Shown here piece by piece: positions 11,367-20,531 of a stretch of DNA of 64,000 nucleotides (within the stretch, counting starts at the first letter, position 1; every line of letters begins with the position of its first letter). A model generated the notes under the pieces. That model was not told the DNA's origin. It ran no database searches and saw nothing but the letters and a program-made list of their open reading frames with translations. Position numbers and translations under genes: made by a program. Source of the DNA: Thermus antranikianii DSM 12462 (lineage in GTDB: Bacteria; Deinococcota; Deinococci; Deinococcales; Thermaceae); assembly GCF_000423905.1 (NCBI RefSeq), contig NZ_AUIW01000001.1, forward strand, positions 276,906 to 340,905, written 5' to 3'.

Positions 11367-12099
11367 GGGGCCTCCCCATGAGGTGGGCCACCCGCACCCC
11401 TGGGCCGTAGAGGTTTTGCAGAAGGGTTTCCGTGAGCACCACCTCCGGCTTTCCCTCCGCCAAAAGCCGTCCCCCTTTCAACACCGCCACCCGCCCAGCC
11501 AAAGCCGCCTGGTTGGGGTCGTGAAGGACGGAAAGAATCCCCATCCCCTTGGCAACCAGGTTTTGGAAGAGGGCCAGAAGCCCACCCTGGTATTCCAGGT
11601 CCAGGAAGGTGGTGGGTTCGTCCAGAAGGAGGTAGCGGGGCCTCGCCGCCAGGGCCCGGGCCAGAAGAACCCGCTGGCGCTCCCCGCCGGAAAGGCTACC
11701 CAGGTACCGGCCCCGGAAACGGGAAGCCCCAGTAACCTCCAAAGCCCACTCCACCGCTTCCACATCCTCCCGCCCCTCCCGCCCCCAAAGGCCCAGGTGG
11801 GGAAGCCTTCCTAAGCGCACCACCTCCTCCACCAAGAGCCCCTCCGGGTAGGGGCCTCCCTGGGGCAAGTAGGCGAGGAGCCGGCCCCGGGCATAGCTTC
11901 CATAGGCCCGAAGGGGCTTTCCCTCCAGAAAGACCCCTCCCGCCCTGGGCCGGAGGAGCCCCGCCATAACCTTTAGAAGGGTGCTCTTCCCCGATCCATT
12001 GGGGCCCAAAAGGGCCACCCACTCCCCTGGCCTTACGGCCAGGTCCACCCCTAAAAGGGCATAGGGCCCCACGATCCCCTTGGCCTCAAGCCCTTCCAC
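11347..12099 (-). CDS. btuD: ABC transporter ATP-binding protein, vitamin B12 importer
   Basis: This 250-residue ATPase has Walker A GPNGSGKST, the signature LSGGERQR, Walker B YLLLDEPT and a conserved His switch in SVLHDPNQAAL. It is of the FecE/BtuD class that powers type II importers for cobalamin, heme and siderophores. It overlaps the permease gene by 14 bp. The cobalamin riboswitch ahead of the operon selects B12 or a related corrinoid as the substrate. Confidence 0.9.
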   Translation of the reverse strand: MEGLEAKGIVGPYALLGVDLAVRPGEWVALLGPNGSGKSTLLKVMAGLLRPRAGGVFLEGKPLRAYGSYARGRLLAYLPQGGPYPEGLLVEEVVRLGRLPHLGLWGREGREDVEAVEWALEVTGASRFRGRYLGSLSGGERQRVLLARALAARPRYLLLDEPTTFLDLEYQGGLLALFQNLVAKGMGILSVLHDPNQAALAGRVAVLKGGRLLAEGKPEVVLTETLLQNLYGPGVRVAHLMGRPHVYLDG

Positions 12100-13114
12100 G
12101 CCGCCTCCACATCAGGTACAGGAAGAATGGCCCCCCAAGAAGAGTGGTCACCACCCCCACGGGAAGCTCCGCCGGCCGGGTAAGGGTGCGGGCCAGGAGG
12201 TCCGCCAGCGTTAGGAGGGCCGCCCCGCCTAAGGCAGAAGCAGGCAGAAGCAGGCGATAGTCCTCATCCAAGAGGCGCCGGAGGAGATGGGGAGTTATCA
12301 GGCCCACGAAACCGATGATCCCCGCCTGGGCCACGGCAGCAGCCACCAACAGGCTTGCGGCAAGGAGGAGGAGGAGTTTCAGGCCCTCGAGGGGTAGCCC
12401 CATACTCCGGGCCACCTCCTCCCCCAGCTGGAGGGCGTTCAACACCCGGCCCAGAAGCAACAGCGGGGGAAGGGCCAGAAGGAAAAAAAGGACCATGGCC
12501 TTCACCGAAGGCCAGCCCATGAAGGCCAGGTTGCCCAGGGTGTAGGCGAAGACCGCCCGCACCCGGTCGGCGTCCTGCATCATCAGGTAGGTGGTGGCCC
12601 CGGTCAGAACGCTCCCCACCACCACCCCCGCCAGGACCAGCTCCCCCGTCCGGGCCGCGCCCCCTGCCAGAACCAGGGTGAGGAAGGTGGCGGAGAGGGC
12701 CCCAAGGAACCCGAAGAGGGTGGCGGAAAGGGGAAGGCTTTGGAAGATGGCGTGCTGGGCAAAGGCGGGGGCCAGGCCCCCCAGCAAGCTGGCCAGAAGG
12801 GTCACGGCGAAGGCCGCCCCCGCCGCCGAGCCCATGAGGTAGGGGTCGGCCAGGGGATTGCGGAAAAGCCCCTGGAAGCTGGCCCCCGCCACCCCCAAGG
12901 CCGCCCCCACCAGCATCCCCCCCAGGACCCTGGGGAGCCGCATCTCCGTGACGATGGGATTCTCCTTTAGGCCCAAAAGGGCTTGGAGCACCTCGCCCGG
13001 CGGCAGGCTCACCGCCCCCATGGCTACCCCCAGCACCAAGGCCAGGAGGAGCAGGAGGAGGAGCCAGAAAAAGACCAGGCTCCGCCTAAGGGCCAGGGGG
13101 AGGGCCCGGGTCAT
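12086..13114 (-). CDS. btuC: ABC transporter permease, vitamin B12 importer (FecCD family)
   Basis: This 342-residue membrane protein of the FecCD/BtuC family has about ten helices. It shows typical family segments such as RLPRVLGGMLVGAALGVAG, GIIGFVGLITPHLLRRL and a terminal PAELPVGVVTTLLGGPFFLYL. Two copies form the channel that receives corrinoid from BtuF. Family members also carry Fe-siderophores or heme, but the riboswitch upstream argues for B12. It lies 3 nt from btuF, so co-transcription is near certain. Confidence 0.9.
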   Translation of the reverse strand: MTRALPLALRRSLVFFWLLLLLLLALVLGVAMGAVSLPPGEVLQALLGLKENPIVTEMRLPRVLGGMLVGAALGVAGASFQGLFRNPLADPYLMGSAAGAAFAVTLLASLLGGLAPAFAQHAIFQSLPLSATLFGFLGALSATFLTLVLAGGAARTGELVLAGVVVGSVLTGATTYLMMQDADRVRAVFAYTLGNLAFMGWPSVKAMVLFFLLALPPLLLLGRVLNALQLGEEVARSMGLPLEGLKLLLLLAASLLVAAAVAQAGIIGFVGLITPHLLRRLLDEDYRLLLPASALGGAALLTLADLLARTLTRPAELPVGVVTTLLGGPFFLYLMWRRRGRA

Positions 13115-13117
13115 GGC

Positions 13118-13972
13118 CTAACGCCCGTGGAAGCAATCCACCAGAAGCCTAAGCCCCTGGGCCACCCGGGGGCCTGGGCGGGAAAGGAGGCTATCCTGGC
13201 CCCCGGTAAACACGCAGATGCGCCCTGTCTGCACCGCCTTCACCCGGCTCCAGCCAGGCCTGGCCCGGATGGTTTCCAGGGCACCCGGGTAGGTGGCCAC
13301 GATCACCTCGGGGTTCTTCTCCACCACGAACTCGGGGGCGATCTTGGGGAAAAGGCCCAGCTCCTTGGGGATGATGTTCACCCCCCGGGCCTTTTGGATC
13401 AGGACCCCGATGAAGCTCTCGGGCCCCACGGTGTAGGGGGTGGGGTCAATCTCGTAGTAAACCCGGGGCCGGGTCTTGGCCTTGGCCGCCCGGGATTCCT
13501 CCTGGTATACCTCCCGCTGGATCTGGGCCACCACGCGCTCCGCCTGGCCCTCGAGGCCAAGAAGCCTCCCCAGGGTGCGGGTGGTGCGGAAGATGTCCTC
13601 GTAGGTCTCGGTGCGCACCGCATACACCGTTAGGCCTGCCCGCTCCAGGGTTTCGTACAAACGCCCGTACTTGGAAACCAAAACCAGATCCGGCTTCAGG
13701 GAGACGATGAACTCGGGGTTGGGATTGTAAAGCCCCCCCGCCTTGGGCAGGGCCTTCACCCTCTCGGGCCAGTCGGAGTAGTCGTCGGTGGCCACGATGC
13801 GATCGCAGGCCCCGAGGGCGCACACCGTTTCCGTCACCGATGGGAGCATAGTAACGATGCGCTTTGGGGGTGCCTTGACCGTGACCGTGCGCCCTAGGTC
13901 GTCGGTAAGGGTTAAGGGAAAAGCGAAGGCCAAGGCCAAAAGGACCGAAAGAACCGCCCAAACTCTCTTCAT
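13118..13972 (-). CDS. btuF: Periplasmic vitamin B12-binding protein
   Basis: This 284-residue class III binding protein has a signal peptide (about 1-18, ending AFAFPL). It has the Peripla_BP_2 features PPKRIVTMLPSVTETVCALG and LKPDLVLV, plus a long linking helix near EDIFRTTRTLGRLLG. It would capture cobalamin outside the inner membrane and hand it to BtuCD. Thermus has an outer envelope, so an outer-membrane step may exist elsewhere. The ATG at 13972 has GGAGGT four nucleotides upstream and sits 43 nt after the riboswitch terminator hairpin. Confidence 0.88.
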   Translation of the reverse strand: MKRVWAVLSVLLALAFAFPLTLTDDLGRTVTVKAPPKRIVTMLPSVTETVCALGACDRIVATDDYSDWPERVKALPKAGGLYNPNPEFIVSLKPDLVLVSKYGRLYETLERAGLTVYAVRTETYEDIFRTTRTLGRLLGLEGQAERVVAQIQREVYQEESRAAKAKTRPRVYYEIDPTPYTVGPESFIGVLIQKARGVNIIPKELGLFPKIAPEFVVEKNPEVIVATYPGALETIRARPGWSRVKAVQTGRICVFTGGQDSLLSRPGPRVAQGLRLLVDCFHGR

Positions 13973-14015
13973 GCCTACCTCCCTAAGGCCGCTAGGGCCA
14001 GGCCCGGGGGAGGTA

Positions 14016-14045
14016 GGGAAAACCCCTGCCGGAAAGCGGCAGGGG
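14016..14045 (-). terminator. Riboswitch-linked intrinsic terminator
   Basis: On the minus strand CCCCTGCCG pairs with CGGCAGGGG around a short loop and is followed by TTTTCCC. It lies between the cobalamin aptamer and btuF, so it is the likely expression platform: B12 binding would favour this hairpin and stop transcription. An upstream AAACCCC and a GGGGGTTT between aptamer and hairpin are complementary and may form part of the alternative fold. Confidence 0.75.
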
Positions 14046-14117
14046 CGCAAATGGCTTTGCAAACCCCCATCGCTCCCCCATCCGCGTGAGGTGCCCGCCT
14101 AAGGGGTTTGGCGGGCG

Positions 14118-14251
14118 GCCCTGGCAGGTATTCGGGCTTCCGGCCTGCGAAGAAGAGCCTGAGGCTGGGCCGGTTACCGTTGCGGGACAGCGCCGGACTT
14201 GCACCGGACTTCCCCACTTTAAGCCTGGACTACGCGCCCAGGCACCAGGGC
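14118..14251 (-). ncRNA. Cobalamin riboswitch (AdoCbl class)
   Basis: The minus strand carries the conserved core in order: CTGGTGCCTGGG, GGGGAAGTCCGGTGCAAGTC, CGGCGCTGTCCCGCAACGGT and the B12 box near GCCGGAAGCCCGAATACCTG. The ends GCCCTGG (14251-14245) and CCAGGGC (14124-14118) pair as the closing P1 stem. It controls btuFCD and the small gene after it, repressing them when adenosylcobalamin is abundant. The exact ends are inferred from P1 pairing. Confidence 0.93.
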
Positions 14252-14323
14252 AACGGACCTGGCTTTGAGGCCCTAGCGGGCCTTAAGGCCAGGCTAAGCC
14301 TAACGGGGCAAAAAGGCAAGGGC

Positions 14324-14352
14324 TTGACACATCCGGGGACGGGTGATTTACT
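14324..14352 (+). promoter_or_regulatory. Sigma-A promoter for the ROK-glcEFG operon
   Basis: A perfect -35 TTGACA (14324-14329) and a -10 TTTACT (14347-14352) are spaced by 17 nt, with an extended TG at 14344-14345. This is one of the best promoters in the window. Its -10 abuts the inverted repeat at 14352-14372, so a bound regulator would cover the start of transcription. Confidence 0.8.
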
Positions 14353-14372
14353 TAGTCCCGAGAACGAACTAA
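14352..14372 (+). promoter_or_regulatory. Probable ROK-repressor operator
   Basis: TTAGT and ACTAA form an inverted repeat with an 11-nt spacer, directly overlapping the -10 end and start point of the ROK promoter. XylR/NagC-type ROK repressors bind AT-rich repeats of the TTAGTTT-AAACTAA type, so autoregulation and glucose-responsive control of glcEFG are likely. Repressor identity is inferred from adjacency. Confidence 0.6.
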
Positions 14373-14395
14373 AGGGCAAAGGGAAAGGAGCTGGG

Positions 14396-15589
14396 ATGCG
14401 CAAAGGGGACACGCAGGAAATCCGCAGGCTCAACCGCCGGGCCATCCTGGCCCACCTGAGGCAGGGCCCCCTTACCCGCGCGGACCTTTCCCGGCTTACC
14501 GGTTTGGCTAAAAGCGCGGTAAGCCGCCTGGTGGATGAGCTTTTACAAGAGGGCCTTCTGGAGGAAGGGGCCTTTACCTCTCCCCCCGTGGGCCGGCCCG
14601 GCACCCTCTTGCACCTGCGCCCTGGCGCACGCTTTGCCCTAGGCGCGGAACTGGGGGTGGAGGGAACCGTCCTTCTGGCCCTGGACTGGCGGGGGGAGGT
14701 CCTATGGGCCAAGGAATGGAGCCACCCCCGGGAAGCTGGTCCCAGGGAACGTCTGGAACGGCTTCTGCAGGAGGTTCTTCCCCATGTACCGGGACCCTTG
14801 GGCCTAGGGTTCACCCTGCCTGGGGTGGTAGTGGAGGACCGGCTCCTCCTGGCCCCCAACCTGGGCTGGAAAAACCTGGACCTGCGGCCCCTGCTCTCCC
14901 ACTTTCCCCTGCCCACGGCCTTGGAAAACGATGCCAAGGCCTCAGCCCTGTCCGAGGTCTTCTTTCACGGAGAGGCCAACCTCGCCTATCTAGTGCTCAG
15001 CACGGGCTTGGGAATCGGGGTGGTATCGGATAGCCGGATCCTGCGGGGAGCGGGTGGGGCCGCTGGGGAGCTGGGCCACTGGCTCGGCCAGGGGCACAAG
15101 CCCTGCGCCTGCGGCCGGGTGGGATGCTTGGAAACCGAACTGGGCCTCGGTGCCCTCTTGGAGCACTACCGGTCCCTGGGCGGAAAGGCGGGGGACCTCG
15201 AGGCCCTGCTCCAGCAGGCCAAGCAGGGGGAGGCTTTGGCCCTCGAGGCCATCCACCACTTGGGCGAGGCCTTGGGCCGCTTCCTGGCCAACCTGGCTGT
15301 GGCCTACGACCCGGCCCGGGTGGTCATAGGGGGCAAGGCGGCCGAGTTCTTCCCCTACCTGGAGCAATCCTTGCGCCAGTCCTTGGCGGCCCATGCCTTC
15401 CTGGAAGCCCATCGTTCCTTGCCCGTGCAACCTTCCCTTTATGGTCACCTGGCCCCGGCGGTGGGTGGGGCCAGCCTCTTTTTGGTGAGGTTTTTCGAGC
15501 TGGGCGGCCTGTGGGCGGAAAGCCCACGTCGCAATGGAGGTAGGTATGAGGAAGTGGCTTTTGGCGATCGGCGTGGCCTTGGGGCTTAG
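14396..15589 (+). CDS. ROK-family transcriptional regulator (NagC/XylR type) of glucose uptake
   Basis: This 397-residue regulator has an N-terminal winged helix with [20 protein letters not shown] (about 27-46). The ROK sugar-kinase fold follows, with [22 protein letters not shown] and the zinc-site cluster [13 protein letters not shown] repressors release DNA on binding a sugar or sugar phosphate. It precedes the glcEFG importer and so probably controls it; the inverted repeat at its promoter suggests autoregulation. GGAG lies a few bases before the ATG at 14396. The reading frame runs 44 bp into glcE, ending in a Gly/Arg-rich tail, which couples the two genes. Confidence 0.85.
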   Translation: MRKGDTQEIRRLNRRAILAHLRQGPLTRADLSRLTGLAKSAVSRLVDELLQEGLLEEGAFTSPPVGRPGTLLHLRPGARFALGAELGVEGTVLLALDWRGEVLWAKEWSHPREAGPRERLERLLQEVLPHVPGPLGLGFTLPGVVVEDRLLLAPNLGWKNLDLRPLLSHFPLPTALENDAKASALSEVFFHGEANLAYLVLSTGLGIGVVSDSRILRGAGGAAGELGHWLGQGHKPCACGRVGCLETELGLGALLEHYRSLGGKAGDLEALLQQAKQGEALALEAIHHLGEALGRFLANLAVAYDPARVVIGGKAAEFFPYLEQSLRQSLAAHAFLEAHRSLPVQPSLYGHLAPAVGGASLFLVRFFELGGLWAESPRRNGGRYEEVAFGDRRGLGA

Positions 15590-16781
15590 CGCCCTGGCCC
15601 AGACGGGCAAGCTGGAGATCTTCTCCTGGTGGGCGGGAGACGAAGGCCCGGCCCTCGAGGCCCTCATCCGGCTTTATAAGCAAAAGTATCCCGGTGTGGA
15701 GGTCATCAACGCCACGGTTACCGGCGGGGCAGGGGTGAACGCCAAGGCGGTCCTGAAGACCCGCATGCTGGGCGGTGACCCGCCCGATACCTTCCAGGTG
15801 CACGCCGGACAGGAACTCATCGGCACCTGGGTGGTGGCCGAGCGCATGGAGGACCTCACCAGCCTCTTCCGGCAGGAGGGTTGGCTCCAAGCCTTCCCCA
15901 AGGGCCTCATCGACCTCCTCTCCTACAAGGGAGGCATCTGGAGCGTGCCCGTCAACATCCACCGCTCCAACGTCATGTGGTACATCCCCGCCAAGCTGAA
16001 GGAGTGGGGGGTGACCCCGCCCAAGACCTGGGCGGAGTTCCTCGCCACCTGCCAGACCTTGAAGCGGAAGGGCCTTGAAGCGCCCCTGGCCCTGGGCGAG
16101 AACTGGACCCAGCAGCACCTTTGGGAAAGCGTGGCCCTGGCCACCCTGGGAGCCGACGGCTGGAATAACCTCTGGAGCGGCAAGCTGAAGTTCACCGACC
16201 CCAAGGCGGTGGCCGTATGGGAAACCTTTGGCAAGGTGCTGGATTGCGCCAACAAGGACGCCGCGGGGCTTTCCTGGCAACAGGCGGTGGACCGGGTAGT
16301 CCAGGGCAAGGCCGCTTTCAACATCATGGGCGACTGGGCCGCCGGCTACATGAGCACCACCTTGAAGCTCAAGCCCGGCACCGACTTTGCCTGGGCCCCG
16401 TCCCCTGGCACCTCCGGGATCTTCATGATGCTCTCCGACTCCTTTGGCCTACCCAAGGGAGCCAAGAACCGGCAAAACGCCATCAACTGGCTCAAGCTGG
16501 TGGGCTCCAAGGAGGGGCAGGACACCTTTAACCCCCTGAAGGGCTCCATCGCCGCCCGGCTGGACTCCGACCCCGCCAAGTACAACGCCTATGGCCAGTC
16601 GGCCATGAAGGACTGGAAGTCCAACCGCATCGTGGGCTCTTTGGTGCACGGGGCGGTGGCACCCGAAAGCTTCATGAGCCAGTTCGGCACGGTGATGGAG
16701 ATCTTCTTGCAAAGCAGGAACCCGCAAGCGGCGGCCAATGCCGCCCAGGCCATTGCCAACCAGGTGGGCTTGGGCCGCTAG
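15546..16781 (+). CDS. glcE: Glucose/mannose-type periplasmic binding protein of ABC importer
   Basis: This 411-residue family 1 solute-binding protein has a cleaved signal peptide (about 1-18, ending ALAQ). The mature part begins [15 protein letters not shown] and resembles the T. thermophilus glucose/galactose-binding protein whose structure is known (TtGBP). Aromatic sugar-stacking residues are frequent (for example SWWAGDEGP and [11 protein letters not shown]). It delivers hexoses to GlcFG in the membrane. The ATG at 15546 is preferred over 15534 because GGAGGT lies at the correct distance before it. A strong hairpin follows at 16791, which likely limits or stabilises this mRNA part so that more binding protein than permease is made. 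Confidence 0.9.
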   Translation: MRKWLLAIGVALGLSALAQTGKLEIFSWWAGDEGPALEALIRLYKQKYPGVEVINATVTGGAGVNAKAVLKTRMLGGDPPDTFQVHAGQELIGTWVVAERMEDLTSLFRQEGWLQAFPKGLIDLLSYKGGIWSVPVNIHRSNVMWYIPAKLKEWGVTPPKTWAEFLATCQTLKRKGLEAPLALGENWTQQHLWESVALATLGADGWNNLWSGKLKFTDPKAVAVWETFGKVLDCANKDAAGLSWQQAVDRVVQGKAAFNIMGDWAAGYMSTTLKLKPGTDFAWAPSPGTSGIFMMLSDSFGLPKGAKNRQNAINWLKLVGSKEGQDTFNPLKGSIAARLDSDPAKYNAYGQSAMKDWKSNRIVGSLVHGAVAPESFMSQFGTVMEIFLQSRNPQAAANAAQAIANQVGLGR

Positions 16782-16790
16782 AACCCCTCG

Positions 16791-16822
16791 GCCCGTGGGG
16801 GCAAAAGCCCCCACGGGCTTTT
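16791..16822 (+). terminator. Intercistronic hairpin between glcE and glcF
   Basis: GCCCGTGGGGGC and GCCCCCACGGGC form a 12-bp stem closed by an AAAA loop and followed by TTTT. It has terminator form but lies within an operon. Partial readthrough or 3'-end protection of the binding-protein mRNA is the usual reason in ABC importer operons. Confidence 0.75.
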
Positions 16823-16834
16823 CCCGGAGGCCTC

Positions 16835-17944
16835 ATGCGCGACCGGATCACGGCCTTTTTGGTCCTCCTTCCCTCGTTAGGGGCGGTGGCCATCTTCGTC
16901 TATGGCTTCATCGGGCAAAACCTCTGGGTTTCCCTCACCGACTGGGGAAAGAACCCAGCCCAGGCCCTGGCCCTGAGGCCGGAGCTCCACTTCGTGGGCC
17001 TGGAAAACTACCGTGAGCTCTTCACCGGCTTCGTGGACGTGCGTTTCCGCCAAAGCGTGGTCAACCTCATCTTCTTTACCCTCTTTTTCATGGGGGGAAG
17101 CCTGGGCCTAGGCCTCCTCCTGGCCATGGCCCTGGACCGCGGGCCCAAGGGAGAAGGCTTTTTCCGCACCGTCTTCCTCTTCCCCATGGCCCTCTCCTTC
17201 GTGGTCACCGGCACCATCTGGCGCTGGCTCTTGCAGCCCCAAGGTGGGGTCAACGTCCTGCCCACCCTCTTTGGCCTCCCCCCCTTCCACTTCCCTTGGC
17301 TCACCACCAGGCAGCAGACCTGGGTCTTTGACTGGAACCAGCTGCCCTTTTACACCGCCTTGGCGGTGGGCCTAACCCTCTTGTACGTGGCTTGGAAAGC
17401 CCACCGGGAAGGGGAAAGGAAGCGGCTTTTCTGGAGCCTGTTGTCCAGCGGGGTCCTCCTGGTTTGGGCCTTCACCCTGGGCAGAACCACCCACCTTCTC
17501 CCCTATCCCGAGCCCCACGGCTTCAGCCTGGCCCTGGTGGGGGTGATTGTGGCGGCGGTCTGGCAGATGTCCGGCTACACCATGGCCCTTTATCTGGCGG
17601 GTCTAAGGGGAATTCCCGTGGAGGTGCTGGAAGCGGCCAAGGTGGACGGGGCCAGCGAGTGGCAGACCTACCGCTACGTGATCCTTCCCCTCCTCGCCCC
17701 CATCACCCTTTCCGCCATGATCGTCCTGGGGCATATCGCCCTGAAGATCTTCGACCTTATCTTCGCCATGGCCGGGTTGGATTACGCCCCCACCGATGTA
17801 CCCGCCATCTACATGTACCTCCTCGCCTTCCGCGGCAACCAGTTCGCCAAGGGGGCGGCCATCGGCATACTCCTCTTGCTCTTGGTGGCCTTGGTGGTCA
17901 TCCCCTACCTGGTAAGCCAGCTTCGGAAGGAGGTCAGGCGCTGA
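16835..17944 (+). CDS. glcF: Sugar ABC transporter permease GlcF
   Basis: This 369-residue MalF-type permease has an N-terminal helix (about 8-27), a long extracytoplasmic insert and a C-terminal permease domain. The EAA loop that docks the ATPase is [20 protein letters not shown]. It is the first of two permease subunits of the glucose/mannose importer. GGAGG lies 4 nt before the ATG. No ATPase gene is present; in T. thermophilus a shared MsmK/MalK-like ATPase encoded elsewhere serves sugar importers, and the same is likely here. Confidence 0.88.
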   Translation: MRDRITAFLVLLPSLGAVAIFVYGFIGQNLWVSLTDWGKNPAQALALRPELHFVGLENYRELFTGFVDVRFRQSVVNLIFFTLFFMGGSLGLGLLLAMALDRGPKGEGFFRTVFLFPMALSFVVTGTIWRWLLQPQGGVNVLPTLFGLPPFHFPWLTTRQQTWVFDWNQLPFYTALAVGLTLLYVAWKAHREGERKRLFWSLLSSGVLLVWAFTLGRTTHLLPYPEPHGFSLALVGVIVAAVWQMSGYTMALYLAGLRGIPVEVLEAAKVDGASEWQTYRYVILPLLAPITLSAMIVLGHIALKIFDLIFAMAGLDYAPTDVPAIYMYLLAFRGNQFAKGAAIGILLLLLVALVVIPYLVSQLRKEVRR

Positions 17945-18750
17945 TGGGCCGGTTCTTCCTGTACGCCTTCTTACTCCTCGCCACCCTCTTCTTCCTTCTC
18001 CCCGTCTATCTGGTGATCCTCACCGCCCTGAAGGAACCCGCCAAGATTACCCTGGACACGGTCTGGCGCTGGCCGGACCCCGTGTACTGGGAAAGCTTCA
18101 AAATCGCCTGGGATGCCTTCCGGCCCAAGTTCCAAAACAGCGTGGTCCTGGCCCTTTCCGCCACGGCGCTGTCCGCCCTGGTGGGAGCCCTCAACGGCTA
18201 CGTCCTGGCCAAGTGGCCCTTTAGGGGTTCCAACCTCCTGTTTGCCCTCATGCTCTTCGGGATGTTCATCCCCTACCAGAGCATCCTCATCCCCCTTTTC
18301 CAGTTCGTAAAGGCCATAGGCCTTTACGGCACCCTATGGGGCCTCATCCTGGTCCACGTGGTCTACGGCATCCCCATCGTCACCCTTATCTTCAAGAACT
18401 ACTACAGTGAAATCCCCGATGAGCTGGTGGAGGCTGCCCGCATAGACGGGGCAGGCTTCTTCGGCATCTTCCGCCACGTAATCCTGCCCCTTTCTGCCCC
18501 CGCCTTCGTGGTGGTGGCCATCTGGCAGTTTACCCAGATCTGGAACGAGTTCCTCTTCGCCGTGACCCTGACCCGGCCGGAAAGCCAGCCCATCACCGTG
18601 GCCCTGGCGCAATTGGCAGGCGGTGAGGCAGTGAAGTGGAACCTGCCCATGGCCGGGGCCATTCTGGCCGCTTTACCCACCCTTCTGGTCTACATCTTCC
18701 TGGGCCGGTACTTCCTTCGGGGACTCCTGGCTGGCTCGGTGAAGGGGTAG
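17944..18750 (+). CDS. glcG: Sugar ABC transporter permease GlcG
   Basis: This 268-residue MalG-type permease has six predicted helices and the EAA loop [20 protein letters not shown]. The ATG shares one base with the glcF stop (TGATG), so translation is coupled. It pairs with GlcF to form the hexose channel. Its stop codon TAG also forms the first half of the -10 box of the next gene, qor. Confidence 0.88.
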   Translation: MGRFFLYAFLLLATLFFLLPVYLVILTALKEPAKITLDTVWRWPDPVYWESFKIAWDAFRPKFQNSVVLALSATALSALVGALNGYVLAKWPFRGSNLLFALMLFGMFIPYQSILIPLFQFVKAIGLYGTLWGLILVHVVYGIPIVTLIFKNYYSEIPDELVEAARIDGAGFFGIFRHVILPLSAPAFVVVAIWQFTQIWNEFLFAVTLTRPESQPITVALAQLAGGEAVKWNLPMAGAILAALPTLLVYIFLGRYFLRGLLAGSVKG

Positions 18751-18753
18751 ACT
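18748..18753 (+). promoter_or_regulatory. -10 box for qor, built on the glcG stop codon
   Basis: TAGACT starts with the glcG stop TAG (18748-18750), and the qor ATG follows 6 nt later at 18760. This gives qor a likely leaderless transcript independent of glcEFG. Confidence 0.5.
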
Positions 18754-18759
18754 CCTGCC

Positions 18760-19668
18760 ATGCGCGCCTGGGTGCAAGAACGCCTTCAAGGCCCCATGAC
18801 CCTTAAGGAGATCCCCGACCCCACGCCGGGCCCAGGAGAGGTGGTGTTGGAAGTGGAGGCAGTGGGCCTAAACTTTGCCGACCACCTCATGCGGCTTGGC
18901 GGATACCTCACCCGGATTCATCCGCCCTTCGTGCCGGGCATGGAGGTGGTGGGCCGGGTGGAGGGGCGGCGCTTTGCCGCCTTGGTGGGGCATGGGGCCC
19001 TGGCGGAGAAGGTAGCCGTGCCCAGGGAAGCCCTTCTACCCGTGCCCGAGGGGCTCTCCCCGGAGGAGGCCGCCGCCTACCCGGTTTCCTTCCTCACCGC
19101 CTACCTGGCCCTGAGGCAGGCGGGGGCCAAGCCCGGGGAAAAGGTCCTGGTGCAGGCGGCGGCGGGAGCTTTGGGAACAGCTTTGGTGCAGGTGGCGAAG
19201 GCCATGGGCCTAAAGGTGCTGGCCTCCGCCTCGAGGCCCGAGAAGCTGGATCTTCCCCAGGCCCTGGGGGCTGAGGCCGTCGCCACCTATGCGGAGCTCC
19301 CCGAAAAGGCCAAGGCATTCGGCGGGGTGGATATCCTTCTGGAGGTGCGGGGTAGCCAGCTGGAGGAAAGCCTTTCCCTTCTGAACCCAGGGGGAAGGCT
19401 GGTCTATATTGGGGCCGCCGAGGGAGAGGTGGCGCCCCTGAATCCCTTGCGCCTCATGCGGAGGAACCTCACGGTAATGGGCTTTTGGCTTGCTCCCCTC
19501 CTCAGGGAAAAAGCCCTGGTGCAGGAGGCCTTGCGGTTTCTCCTGCCCCGTTTGGGCCGGGAGCTCAAGCCCGTGGTGGGAAGGGTTTTCCCCTTCCCCG
19601 AGGCTGAAGCCGCCTTCCAAGCCCTCCTGGACCGGGGCCATGTGGGCAAGATCGTCGTCCGCCTTTAG
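18760..19668 (+). CDS. qor: NADPH:quinone oxidoreductase (zinc-free MDR family)
   Basis: This 302-residue medium-chain reductase has exactly the length I recall for T. thermophilus QOR. Its N-terminal catalytic fold includes VGLNFADHLMRLGGY and no zinc-ligand cysteines. A Rossmann domain follows, with VLVQAAAGALGTALVQVAKAMG (given in two parts: VLVQAAAGALG, TALVQVAKAMG). It reduces quinones with NADPH, probably in detoxification. It is probably read from its own leaderless promoter, and ends tail to tail with the next gene with a 4-bp overlap. Confidence 0.88.
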   Translation: MRAWVQERLQGPMTLKEIPDPTPGPGEVVLEVEAVGLNFADHLMRLGGYLTRIHPPFVPGMEVVGRVEGRRFAALVGHGALAEKVAVPREALLPVPEGLSPEEAAAYPVSFLTAYLALRQAGAKPGEKVLVQAAAGALGTALVQVAKAMGLKVLASASRPEKLDLPQALGAEAVATYAELPEKAKAFGGVDILLEVRGSQLEESLSLLNPGGRLVYIGAAEGEVAPLNPLRLMRRNLTVMGFWLAPLLREKALVQEALRFLLPRLGRELKPVVGRVFPFPEAEAAFQALLDRGHVGKIVVRL

Positions 19669-20513
19669 TCCAAGCCCAGGAGGTGCCGCACCGCCGCCAG
19701 GTCAAAAAGGGCGTGGCCCACGCTCTTGAAAAGCACGGGGTCCCCTTCCGACCGCTTGCCCAAAAGGGCTTCCCTTAAGGTCACCACCGGCTTCGAAAGA
19801 CCCTGAAGCTCCCCGGCCTCCACCAGGGCATCCTCCGTGTCGCAATAAACCGCCGCCCGCTCCACCAAGGCCCCTGGCACCTCGCGCATCTCCGGGCGGA
19901 AGCTCCCCACAGCGGCGATGAAGGTGCCCTCCGGCACCCTCTCGGGTAGGACGGGGGTGGAGCTCGAGGTGGCCGTGACGATGAAGGCCACCTCCTCAGG
20001 CACCTCAGGGGCCACCCACTCCTCCGCCTCGAGGCCCACACCCCTGGCCTTGGCCAAAAGGGCCTCGGTCCGCTCCCTGCTCCTTCCCCGGATCCACACC
20101 CGGCGCAGGGTAAATCCCTCGGCGAAGGCCTCGAGGTGGGCTTCCCCCTGAACCCCAGGCCCCACCAGGAGCAGGGCCCCCTCGTGCCTGGGGGCAAGGA
20201 GCCGGGCTGCGAGAAGGGAAAGTGCAGCGGTGCGCCTTTTCGTGATCTCCTCCCCTGGCAGGTGAACAACCTCCCCGGTATCCAGCCTCTTGACCCAGAC
20301 CTCCGCCTGCACCGCAGGCTGGCGGTGGGCCTCAGGCTGTTCCCTTCGGGAAGCCTCCACCGTGACCAGCTTGCAAAGGGCCACCTCTTGGTCTGCGGCG
20401 GGCATCACCAAAAACTGCCCTCCTGGGATGGGAAGAACCTGCCTTCTCGGAACCTCCGCCTTCCGGAGGAGCACCCTCTCTATAGCCTTGGAAAGCGCCA
20501 GATAGCCTGCCAT
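19665..20513 (-). CDS. Ornithine cyclodeaminase/mu-crystallin-family protein
   Basis: This 282-residue protein has a Rossmann motif LLLVGPGVQGEAHLEAF (about 117-133) and the family pattern FIAAVGSFRPEMREV downstream. Residues that bind substrate in the OCD/mu-crystallin fold are partly visible (CKLVTVEA). Members include ornithine cyclodeaminase, ketimine reductases and alanine dehydrogenases, and sequence alone does not decide which this is. It does not sit with arginine or proline genes. The ATG at 20513 is preferred over a GTG at 20531 because that would overlap the divergent promoter. Confidence 0.75.
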   Translation of the reverse strand: MAGYLALSKAIERVLLRKAEVPRRQVLPIPGGQFLVMPAADQEVALCKLVTVEASRREQPEAHRQPAVQAEVWVKRLDTGEVVHLPGEEITKRRTAALSLLAARLLAPRHEGALLLVGPGVQGEAHLEAFAEGFTLRRVWIRGRSRERTEALLAKARGVGLEAEEWVAPEVPEEVAFIVTATSSSTPVLPERVPEGTFIAAVGSFRPEMREVPGALVERAAVYCDTEDALVEAGELQGLSKPVVTLREALLGKRSEGDPVLFKSVGHALFDLAAVRHLLGLD

Positions 20514-20518
20514 GCCCT

Positions 20519-20524
20519 TAGAAT
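20519..20524 (+). promoter_or_regulatory. -10 box for leaderless AEC permease gene
   Basis: TAGAAT is followed by 7 nt and the ATG at 20532. It overlaps the other ATG at 20523, which argues that the real start is 20532. Confidence 0.5.
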
Positions 20525-20531
20525 GCCTCAC

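Noticed and set aside
13975..14217. Small open frame in the btuF upstream region
   Set aside because: It lies in the riboswitch and terminator, which explain the conservation pattern.
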